Assembly: GCA_902702965.1 (NCBI GenBank)
Contig: CACRXP010000067.1
Span: 191,729-255,728, forward strand
Direction: 5' to 3'
From: Spirometra erinaceieuropaei
Taxonomy: Eukaryota; Platyhelminthes; Cestoda; Diphyllobothriidea; Diphyllobothriidae
Length of the DNA stretch: 64,000 nucleotides
Within the stretch, counting starts at the first letter, position 1. Each line of letters opens with the position of its first letter. Shown one piece after another: positions 1 to 8,905 of this stretch. The notes beneath the pieces are model-generated. The model ran no database searches. It had not been told where the DNA came from and saw only the letters and a program-made list of their open reading frames with translations. A program made the translations under genes and the position numbers.

Positions 1-11
1 GAGTCGTACAC

Positions 12-761
12 GTGACAAAGTTGGAGTACGGGAAGTTAAGGAAAACGGTCTACGGGAAGTTAACTAACGTCAGACGAATCCTTCATTTGAAAAGCAACCA
101 CCCCGTTGCTCAGTGTTGTAGCAGAACCCTATTTCAACGCGCTCAAACACAATACAGCAAGGGCCATGAAAGGAAGGAGGAGGCTACGTACCTGAACGCC
201 CTATTTAAAGCCAAAGTTTATCCCACGTCCTTCATAAACAACTATCTAGGAAACCTTATACTGAGCGGTACGACGAGAAACACCAAAGTTTTAGGGCGCA
301 ATCCCTTATGTAAAAAAACGTATCGAAGACAACGGCAAGAATCATTAAAACCGGTTAATATTAGTATGGCTCATAAGCCAGAGTCAACAATCAGAGAGCA
401 AATAATGAGGCCCAAAGACCCACTATCAATGACAGAAAAATCAACTGTGGTCTACGCCCTTCCATGCCAAGACTGTGATGCGCGGTATTTTGCTGAAACT
501 GACAAACGTCTTGGCGCAAGTTTGCATGGGCACCAGCTTGCAAGCAACCACAAAGGCAAGTTGTCTTTGGTTTATTTCCAAGTACAACAGAAGAACCACA
601 ATGTCGCCTTCGAGAAGGCAAAGGTAATTCATCGAACCAATAATATGATGACCAAAATGAGGATCAAAAATGCTTCTCGACTACCAAAAACAACAGATCT
701 GCATCCCCCCTACCGGGTGCTATGCACGAGGCTCCGATACGTGCAAAAAGGGCCATCATGA
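12..761 (+). pseudogene. Penelope-like element, C-terminal linker plus GIY-YIG endonuclease (element cut by window edge)
   Basis: This is the 3' part of a Penelope-like retroelement ORF. Residues 25-78 match the post-RT linker of these elements (SNHP..., then a YP..FI segment), and residues 117-215 match the endonuclease domain. The CQDC pair typical of PLE endonucleases is present at C152 and C155. The following GIY-YIG-type stretch reads YFAET, whereas the copy at 62906-63307 has YVGET. The Arg and Glu that follow in that copy (RLSTRLHEH) are replaced by Ala and Gly (RLGASLHGH). I therefore infer a dead nuclease. The RT lies beyond the left edge. A GC-rich tail and a degenerate hammerhead follow. 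Confidence 0.8.
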
Positions 762-1139
762 CATAGGAGCAAAGTCACGCGTGGCCGTCAGCCGATGCCA
801 GCGGAAAGTAGGAGAGAAGCCGGCCGGAGGCCATGTGACCAGCATGGGACCTCACCTTACCGCAAAGCACTTGAGGCTGAGAGAGACTAACATGAGCCCG
901 AACAGCTGATCAGTCCGTTCGGTGATGAATAGTGGCAGGCAGGCAGGCTGGCTCGCCAACAATTACGATGGCCACAAAGGCGTCAATGGTGACACGAGCC
1001 CAACGGCAGTCAATCACGGATAGGTCAACGCTAATCGGCGGCGGACGGGTAGGTTACAGCCCGTGCCTCGAGCACGGATATAATACCAGACAGACATCAA
1101 GTGTAAAGCAATCAGGGCCATAAGGAGCAGCCAAAAATC
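762..1139 (+). mobile_element. GC-rich 3' tail of the Penelope-like element
   Basis: This non-coding stretch is clearly GC-richer than the surrounding AT-rich DNA and follows the endonuclease frame directly. The same order (endonuclease, GC-rich tail, hammerhead) recurs on the minus strand at 16985-16595 and 62905-62546, so I read it as the element's 3' untranslated tail. The short open frames inside it look like composition effects. Confidence 0.55.
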
Positions 1140-1142
1140 TTC

Positions 1143-1178
1143 CTGATGATAAAGGCGAAGCAGCTTGCGAGACGTTCG
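1143..1178 (+). ncRNA. Degenerate hammerhead-ribozyme motif of a PLE terminal repeat
   Basis: CTGATGA at 1143-1149 is followed by a short G/C-containing hairpin (GC...GC) and then GAGACGTTC, where intact copies have GAAACGTC. Position and order match the hammerheads of the other PLEs in the window. The second core strand is mutated (GAAA to GAGA), so self-cleavage is not expected. Confidence 0.4.
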
Positions 1179-1199
1179 TTCAAATAAAATTTAGTATGA

Positions 1200-1982
1200 A
1201 TTCGCCCTCCCCTCTTAATCGTCTTCTTTAGGTGATAATGACCACGACACAATGCGTGAACCTTGAATCTTCACCCATAATAACTCTTTATTCTGTACGT
1301 CTCGCAGAAAATGCTTTAGTTTAATTCAAACTATTTGGTCGTAAGTAGTTTCTTTCTAAGCATGCGTCCACCGTCAATATCGGCGCCATTTCCGGGTAAA
1401 CACACGAAAAAATAAGGACTTAAACTGCCCCTTTTCGTACTTAGTATGAAATAGAGATTCTCTAATGCTTTCCCTAGAACCATCATTTTCATCCTATGCT
1501 CTCTGCAGCACCCGGGCTTCTTCCGGATTATTTCCTTTTCCGGCGATTTGTGAAACGATAGTATGATTGCCTTTTTGACCATAACCATTTACTTTATCCT
1601 TGCCGACGTACATTTGCCAACAAGTGTATATCCACCAGATTGATCGCAGAGCTGTAGAGTAGTAGATAGTTAGACTTATACGAGTCTTCTACCTCTTAAA
1701 AATCATTTTAAAATAATAAACTGCAAAATTCGTTCACGATATTCATACAAATTACAACAAATCGATTGCAAAAACTGACGCGTTTAATTGACACACCAGA
1801 TGATGTCATGTGGTGCGCACGTTGTTTTTTTGGATTAACGAACTCTCCCCATGTGTAAAGGAGTTTATTGGTTATCGTTTAGGACAAAAACGTTCAACAT
1901 ACATCCACAAGTTAATATTTAAAGGATTTTATCGCAATTATTGTCCAGATTTGCATCTAAATTAACGCCTAGAAGCAGAAGT
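1200..1982. other. AT-rich upstream region, no gene seen
   Basis: Only short open frames without domain similarity are visible. A TATA-like stretch, AATATTTAAAGG, lies near 1914, about 70 nt before the start codon of the gene that follows. That is a candidate core promoter, but the match is weak in AT-rich DNA. Confidence 0.3.
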
Positions 1983-2088
1983 ATGCTTTCACGTGTGATT
2001 TTGTCCTTGCTGTGCGCAGTAACGATTTGCGCATGCTGCAGGTTTTGGGTTCGACATTCAGACAGTACACGTAAACATGTCATGCGCT
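1983..2088 (+). CDS. Exon 1 (signal peptide) of secreted Cys-containing protein family, copy 1
   Basis: This 106-nt exon encodes MLSRVILSLLCAVTICACC..., a typical secretory signal peptide, followed by a basic stretch. It aligns without gaps to exon 1 of copy 3 (MWSRMIFCLLCALTIVACC), and the 5' flank AGCAGAAG just before the ATG is conserved between them. It ends in phase 1 at T|GTATGA, a good donor used at the identical position and length in copy 3. I chose the ATG at 1983 over an upstream in-frame start because similarity and hydrophobicity begin here. An alternative donor (ATT|GTATAT, 2127) would be phase 0 and would not match the exon 2 acceptor. Confidence 0.7.
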
Positions 2089-3020
2089 GTATGACAATTA
2101 AAGAAATATTTTTGACATATTTTGAAATTGTATATCTAAAGAGGCTTTTAAATTAACTTAAATATTCGTGACCAAGGAGAATGCATTTATTTTTAGGTAT
2201 TTTGGCCCCACTGGTTAACCTCTAATTGATAACTGAATGTGAGAGTAAGATAAAAAACAAGAAACGAGATATTCACAACGTCGTGGGAGATTTTTTTAAA
2301 AGGTTGACATAGCCTACGTAAGATTTGATTGCCTGTAGATATAATGTAACAGTATGCAATATCAAGCGACAATACACGTTAGACACCAGTGTAAGCAATG
2401 AATACACTATTTTCAGCAAAAATATTTAATCTTGTCGGTAGCACTATTTACACCAAACTGTTTTTTTGTCTAATTTAGATTTATTTGGAGATTAGAATAA
2501 GTATGCAACAGTTCTTTCCAAAAGCTTTCGCCAAATTATCTATTACGCCATACTAAAATATACGCCTACATAAGGGCTTGCATAGTTCTTCGAAATACCT
2601 TATTCTCACGTTAACTGCACTTTTACAGTAATATTAATGATATGTGGCGTATATGCGGCTGTTTACTTCAGTGCACTATCAAGCAGTCTGTGACAGAAGG
2701 ATTGGTTTTTTTTCTTTAATTTAAACATTTATTATCAACACGAGTAAAATGTCATTTTGTATGAATTAAAGGTTAATATTAAAAGCTGCATTTTTGCAAA
2801 AACCTGGCTGGAAGTGTACCTGCTTTAATTCTCCTTCTATACTAACATGCTTGTTGCTATCTAATAGCCATCATATTTTTGTTATCATTTACGCATACCT
2901 GTAAATGCCACCTACATATCAGTTTCAGCATCTACCTTGAAATGCATGTGTCCATTGAATGAATCAGTCAAATAGGAACAAAATCAATTTTTAAGCGCTT
3001 AATTATCTTTTATTCTGCAG
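2089..3020 (+). other. Intron of copy 1 (932 bp)
   Basis: The intron starts GTATGA and ends in a pyrimidine-rich ...TTTATTCTGCAG. The introns of copies 2 and 3 are 978 and 947 bp. The sequence is AT-rich and I see no nested gene or element in it. Confidence 0.6.
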
Positions 3021-3598
3021 ATGAATTAAATTGTGAAACTATTTCTGAACGCTACATGGCTGTAAATTGCGAACGACTTCTCGAGAGCCGTCTTCAATTG
3101 AAAAAAACCAGTTCAACTCCCAGAGTGTGCTGCTGCATCATCTGGTCGGCTGACAACATTTTTTCTCCGGGACGGTGTTTAATGTTGATGCTACGGTCAA
3201 ATTTATACTGTTGCACAGTTGAGATTTTCGCCTCGACAGTGACATCTACTTCCCCGTTAAAAATATTTCCAACGAAAAACGATTGGGCAGGGAGAGGTTC
3301 TGTGACATCTTCTGAACGCCAGCAGGCTAAACGCATACATGCAAATTTTACCTTGATTCACACGAAGGGCATGTACACTGAGCGGCTTGCGTTTGCAGAT
3401 AAGCAAACGCTTTCCTATAAATCCAACATTTTTAATCCAACCTGCAACGAAAATGAAGACAATCAAACGGCTTTTACAGAAGCTGAAATCAACGTTATTT
3501 CAACGCTTTGGGCCGTACTGCAATCACGATATCCCTTTGGGTGTTGGTCTTTCTTAAAAACGGTCAGCCCTAATAGCATAGTTTACAGCAAGTTATAA
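3021..3598 (+). CDS. Exon 2 of secreted Cys-containing protein family, copy 1 (compensated frameshift)
   Basis: Spliced to exon 1 (T|AT, a Tyr codon) this gives a 227-residue protein. Exon 2 opens with three codons then Cys, the same spacing as copies 2 and 3. Shared blocks follow: LLESRLQLKK, CTVEIFAS, AKRIHANFTLIHTKG, LAFADKQTL, then EINVISTLWAVL and RYPFGCW near the C-terminus. Between about 3110 and 3194 the conserved block PECAAASSGRLTTFF is readable only in the +1 frame; the annotated frame there gives an unrelated Cys-rich string. Two compensating indels must have occurred, so this copy may be altered or non-functional. I do not recognise the family; secretion is inferred from exon 1. 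AATAAA lies about 90 nt after the stop. Confidence 0.7.
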
Positions 3599-3687
3599 GC
3601 TTGAAGTATACAGTGCTTATGGAGTGACCCTGATATTTTTAACTGATGTTCTGGGATATTTGTTCATTTTCTGACTGCCCGTCAAAT

Positions 3688-3693
3688 AATAAA
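3688..3693 (+). promoter_or_regulatory. Candidate polyadenylation signal of copy 1
   Basis: An exact AATAAA lies about 90 nt downstream of the stop codon of copy 1. It is plausible by position, but such hexamers are common in DNA this AT-rich. Confidence 0.4.
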
Positions 3694-3699
3694 TCAGAT

Positions 3700-4736
3700 T
3701 TTTAATAATATTTTCATTGACGGGGAAATCATTTTGCGATATAAAGTAAAAATGTTGCCTGTTATTTTAAACCGCGGTACTTCGTTTTGAATGTAAAGCT
3801 TTTGAAATTGAGCCGCTTTCTTTCCCCGCAGTCGTTTGATATAGGGCTTCTTATATGTATATATTTTAGCCCATCTAAATCCGTATACGCTGACTTATTG
3901 GTCTTCATTTGTCTAAACTTTAATCATGATGGTGTTTCCATATTAAGCAAGTACCGTTCATATGAAAGTATAACTTAACTCAGGATTTTATGGGTTTTCG
4001 ATGAAGTATTGTATAAATTATCTCCGAAAGTCAATTTTATTATAAAAAGGGGGCCAACAACAACCATTTGAGATTAATCCAAAGCCGGCACACGGGATAA
4101 TAAGAATAACGGTTTTCGTAAGAAAACCTAAACTGGACCTATCCATAGGTGTCTTTAACAAACTTCAGCGTTTAAAAAATATTTTCGAATTCGTTTAAAT
4201 ACACTGTGATGATAACGGCGGTGGAAATATTAAACGGAGTAAATGTACCCTATGCATGAAGTTAATATTTATTCGAAGTACCTTTAACATGCAAGTGTCA
4301 AAAAAGCCTTATTTTGAGCTGATGAAATGGGAAACGTTGACAATTTTAATGGCAATTCCCTATGTCAAAAGGGTTTAAGAGGCTATCGCAAAAATCCTAA
4401 AACATTTCAGCATATGCTTGGTCCATAAAACGAAATATATAATAAGATAATGATAACCAAGGACTCGCCACAAGCAGCAGAACAATCAGCAGTAATCTAT
4501 AACATACGCTTTGGCACATACACATTTCTAACTACAGTTTCACGTTTACGAAAGCTTGAGTGATAGGCAGGGTTACTGCGCATAAGGCAAGGATGAAATT
4601 ATAAAAAGAAGCCGGGGCCAGAAGTGAAATACGCTGATTATGGAAACAAAGAGTTTTCTAAAAAGAATGTTTGAAAACAATATGGTTGATATAGTTCCTC
4701 CCATCTTCTTTTTTTGTGCAGGAGATGTCATACGCG
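3700..4736. other. AT-rich intergenic stretch, nothing recognised
   Basis: Short unsupported open frames only. I see no splice-compatible continuation of the upstream gene and no retroelement motif. Confidence 0.4.
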
Positions 4737-4763
4737 ATATATATATATATATATATATATATA
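4737..4763. repeat. (TA)n microsatellite at the left edge of the satellite array
   Basis: A perfect TA run directly abuts the first satellite-related base. Similar runs border other repeat blocks at 5471-5504, 11853-11867, 12801-12822 and 63702-63726. Confidence 0.9.
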
Positions 4764-5066
4764 GTGTTAGGTGGGGTTCAGGGATGGTTCATACGGAACT
4801 CACTCGTTTCGTTGTGCCTTAAGGACTAACTTTTCAGCCAAACCAGCAGCCGGGAAGCGGCGCATAATATATAGGCAGAATCATATTACCGAAAAAAGAC
4901 AAGGGAAACTGGAATGGCACTTTTGGCATCTAAGCCGTCGTCAATCAGCCATACCCAAGTCCGAAGTGTGGAACACCCAAGCTTCGAACTCGCGACATTT
5001 TGGTTTAGAAGAAATTGCCTCTATTAACCGGGCCACGAGCCCGTTAACCTGTCTGTTTTCGATCGG
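4764..5066 (-). repeat. 312-bp satellite, diverged outer unit in minus orientation
   Basis: This is one unit, read on the minus strand, that is clearly more diverged than the main array. It keeps the tRNA-like T-arm region and the block equivalent to the hammerhead. It ends abruptly near 5066, where the orientation flips. Greater divergence at an array edge is usual for satellites. Confidence 0.75.
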
Positions 5067-5469
5067 GTGTTCCACAGTTCGGGCTTGGGTATGGCCGGCT
5101 GAAGACGGCTTATCAGCCAGAAATGGCCATTCCAGTCTCCCTTGGCTTTGTCGGTAATATCATTCTGCCGTAGAGCGGCTGCTGGCTGCGCTGAAGAGAG
5201 AGTAATTAAGGCACAGTCGAACGAGTGAGTTCTGTATGAACGATCGTTGAGCGCCACCTAACATTGTGAATTCCCGATCGAAAGCCCTCAGCGCCACGGG
5301 ATCGTGGCCTGGTGAGAAGAGACAATGACTTCGAAACCAACAGGTCGCGAGTTCGAGACTCGGGTGTTCCACAGTTCGGGCTTGGGTATGGCTAGCTGAC
5401 GACGGCTAATAAGCCAGAAATGGCAATTCCAGTCTCCAATGTCTTTGTCGGCATTATCATTCTGCCTTA

Positions 5470-5470
<1 letters not shown>
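5067..5470 (+). repeat. 312-bp satellite, diverged segment in plus orientation
   Basis: About 1.3 units in plus orientation lie between two orientation switches. The tRNA-like part (CGCGAGTTCGAGACTCGGG region, about 5345-5366) and CTGACGACGGCTAATAAGCC (about 5396-5415) are readable. The segment runs into a (TA)n tract that forms the centre of an inverted repeat with the next block. Confidence 0.8.

Positions 5471-5504
<34 letters not shown>
5471..5504. repeat. (TA)n tract at the centre of a satellite inverted repeat
   Basis: The TA run is flanked on the left by TTCTGCC and on the right by its complement GGCAGAA. Plus-oriented and minus-oriented satellite units therefore meet head-on at this tract. 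Confidence 0.9.
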
Positions 5505-5506
<2 letters not shown>

Positions 5507-6616
5507 CAGAATAACATTACCGACAAAGAAAAGGGAGACAGGAATGGCCATTTCTGGCTTATTAGCCGTCGTCAGTCAGCCATACCCAAGCCCGAAGTTT
5601 GGAAAACCCGAGCCTCGAACTCGCGACCTCTTGGTTTGGAAGTCAACGCCTATACTCACCGGGCCACGAGCCCGATGCCTTGTCGGTATTCGATCGGGAA
5701 CATACAGTGGTAGGGGACGCTCACCGATCGTTCATACGGAACTCACTCGTTCCGTTGTGCCTTAAGAGCTCTCTCTCGAGCCCAACCAGCAGCCGCACAG
5801 CGGCGCATGATACATAGGCAGAATAACATTAACGACAAAGACAAGGGAGACTGGAATGCTCATTTCTGGCTTATAAGCCGTCGTCAGCCAGCCATAACCA
5901 AGCCCGAAGTGTGGAACACCCGAGCCTCGAACTCGCGACCTGTTGGTTTAGAAGTCAACGCCTCTACACACGGGGCCACGAGACCGTTGCCTTGTCGGTT
6001 TTTGATCGGGAATATACAGTGGTAGGGGGCGCTCACCGATCGTTCATACGGAACTCACTCGTTCCGTTGTGCCTTAAGAGCTCTCTCTCGATCAGAACCA
6101 GCAGCCGCACAGTGGCGCATGATACATAGGCAGAATAACATTACCGACAAAGACAAGGGAGACTGGAATGCTCATTTCTGGCTTATAAGCCGTCGTCAGC
6201 CAGCCATAACCAAGCCCGAAGTGTGGAACACCCGAGCCTCGAACTCGCGACCTGTTGGCTGAGAAGTCAACGCCTCTACTCACCGGGCCACGAGACCGTT
6301 GCCATGTCGGTTTTCGATCGGGAATATACAGTGGTAGGGGGCGCTCACGGATCGTTCATACGGAACTCAATCGTTCCGTTGTGCCTTAAGAGCACTCTCT
6401 CGATTCCAACCAGCAGCCGCACAGCGGCGCATGATACATAGGCAGAAAAACATATCCGACAAAGACAAGGGAGACCGGAATGGCCACTTCAGGCATATTA
6501 GCCGTCGTCAGCCAGCCATACACAAGCCCCATGTGAGGAACAATCGAGCCTCGAACTCGCGACCTGTTGGTTTAGAAGTCAACGCCTATCCTCACCTGGA
6601 AACGAGCCCATTGCCT
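5505..6616 (-). repeat. 312-bp satellite block, about 3.6 units in minus orientation
   Basis: Tandem units at 312-bp spacing are read on the minus strand. Each repeats the tRNA-like segment, the hammerhead-like segment and the GCGCCGCTGTGCGGCTGC motif. The block ends in mid-unit at about 6616, where the sequence jumps to plus-oriented satellite. Confidence 0.9.
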
Positions 6617-8765
6617 TCTTAACCAAGAGGTCGCGTGTTCGAGGCTCGGGTGTTCTACAATTCGGGCTTGGGTATGGCTTGCTGACGACGGCTAATAAGC
6701 CAGAAATTGACATTCCAGTCTCCCTTGTCTTTGTCGGTAATGTTATTCTGCCTATGTATCATGCGCCGCTGTGCGGCTGCAGGTTGGGCTCGAGAGAGAC
6801 CTCTTAAGGCACAACGGATCGAGTGAGTTCCGTATGAACGATCGGTGAGCGCCCCCTACCACTGTATATTCCCGATCGAAAACCGACAAGGCAACGGGCT
6901 CGTGGCCCGGTGAGTAGAGTCGTTGACTTCTAAACCAAGAGGTTCCGAGTTCGAGGCTCGGGTCTTCCACACTTGGGCTTGGGTATGGCTGGCTGACGAC
7001 GGCTAATAAGCCAGAAATGGCCATTCCAGTCTCCCTTGTCTTTGTCGGTAATGTTATTCTGCCTATGTATCATGCGCCGCTGTGCGGCTGCTGGTTGGGC
7101 TCGAGAGCGACCTCTTAAGGCACAACGGAACGAGTGGGTTCCGTATGAACGATCGGTGAGCGCCCCCTACCACTGTATATTCCCGATCGAAAACCGACAA
7201 GGCAACGGGCTCGTGGCCCGGTGAGTAGAGGCGTTGACTTCTAAACTAACAGGCCGCGGGTACGAGGCTCGGGTGTTCCACACTTCGGGCTTGGATATGG
7301 CTGGCTGACGACGGCTATTAAGCCAGAAATGGCCATTCCAGTCTCGCTTGTCTTTGTCAGTAATGTTATTCTGCCTATGTATGATGCGCCGCTGTGCGGC
7401 TGCTGGTTGGGCTCGAGGGAGAGCTCTTAAGGCACAACGGAACGAGTGAGTTCCTTATGAACGATCGGTGAGCGCCCCCTACCACTGTATATTCCCGATC
7501 AAAAACCGACAAGGCAACGGGCTCGTGGCCCGGTGAGTAGAGGCGTTGACTTCTAAACTAACAGGCCGCGGGTACGAGGCTCGGGTGTTCCACAATTCGG
7601 GCTTGGGTTTGGCTGGCTGACTACGGCTATTAAGCAGAAATGGCCATTCCAGTCTCCCTTGTCTTTGTCGGTAATGTTTTTCTGCCTATGTATCATGCGC
7701 CGCTGTGCGGATGCTGATCGGGTTCGAGAGAGAGCTCTTAAGGCACAACGGATCGAGTGAGATCCATATGAACGATCGGTGAGCGCCCCCTACCACTGTA
7801 TATTCCCGATCAAAAACCGACAAGGCAACGGGCTCGTGGCCCGGTTAGAAGAGGCGTTGACTTATAATCCAACAGTTCCCGAGTTCGAGGCTCGGGTGTT
7901 CCACACTTCTGGCTTGGGTATGGCTGGCTGACGACGGCTATTAAGCCAGAAATGGCCATTCCAGTCTCGCTTGGCTTTGCCGGTAATGTTATTCTGCCTA
8001 TGTATCATGCGCCGCTGTGCGGCTGCTGGTTGGGCTCTAAAGAGCTCTCTTAAGGCACAACGGAACGAGTGAGTTCCGTATGAACTTTCGGTGAGCGCAA
8101 CCTACCACTGTATATTCCCGATCAAAAACCGACAAGGCAACGGGCTCGTGGCCCGGTGAGTAGAGGCGTTGACTTCTAAACCAACAGGTCCCGAGTTCGA
8201 GTCTCGGGTGTTCCACACTTCGGGCTTGGGTATGGCTGGCTGGCGACGGCTAATAAGCCAGAAATGGCCATTCCAGTCTCCCTTGTCTTTGTCGGTAATG
8301 TTTTTCTGCCTATGTATCATGCGCCGCTGTGCGGATGCTGGTTGGGCTCGAGAGAGAGCTCTTAAGGCACAAAGGAACGAGTGAGTTAAGTATGAACGAT
8401 CAGTGAGCGCCCCCTACCACTGTATATTCGCGATCAAAAACCGACAAGGCAGCGGGCTCGTGGCCCGGTGAGTAGAGGCGTTGACTTCTAAACCAACAGG
8501 TCGCGAGTTCGAGGCTCGTGTGTTCCACAATTCGGGCTTGGTTATGGCTGCCTGACGACGGCTATTAAGCCAGAAATGGCCATTCCAGTCTCCCTTGTCT
8601 TTGTCGGTAATGTTATTCTGCCTATGTATCATGCGCCGCTTTGCGGCTGCTGGTCGGTCTCGAGAGAGAGCTCTTAAGGCACAACGGAACGAGTGAGTTC
8701 CGTATGAACGATCGGTGAGCGCCCCCTACCACTGTATATTCCCGATCGAAAACCGACAAGGCAAC

Positions 8766-8841
8766 GGGCTCGTGGCCCGGTGACTAGAGGCGTTGACTTC
8801 TAAACCAACAGGTCCCGAGTTCGAGGCTCGGGTGTTCCAAA
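8766..8841 (+). promoter_or_regulatory. tRNA-like Pol III promoter segment of the satellite (representative unit)
   Basis: An A-box-like TGGCCCGGTGACTAGAGG starts near 8773, and a B-box-like GAGTTCGAGGC lies near 8818. The T-arm is perfect: CCGAG, a seven-base loop starting TTCGA, then CTCGG. The middle resembles an anticodon arm around CTTCTAA, but the acceptor ends do not pair. I read it as a tRNA-derived internal promoter, not a functional tRNA. The same segment recurs in every unit. Confidence 0.65.
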
Positions 8842-8854
8842 CTTCGGGCTTGGG

Positions 8855-8905
8855 TATGGCTGGCTGACGACGGCTAATAAGCCAGAAATGGCCATTCCAG
8901 TCTTG
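8855..8905 (+). ncRNA. Hammerhead-ribozyme-like fold in the satellite (representative unit)
   Basis: The order CUGG-CUGACGA-C-GGCU-AAUA-AGCC-A-GAAA-UGGCCAU-U-CCAG matches a type I hammerhead. CUGANGA and GAAA are the two core strands. CUGG/CCAG forms helix I next to the core and GGCU/AGCC forms helix II. AUGGCCAU forms a very short helix III that is self-complementary, so two molecules could pair through it. Predicted cleavage is after U8896 (AUU, followed by CCAG). A C-A mismatch sits at the base of helix II. Short helix III hammerheads working as dimers are known in retroelements; activity here is inferred. Confidence 0.6.
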
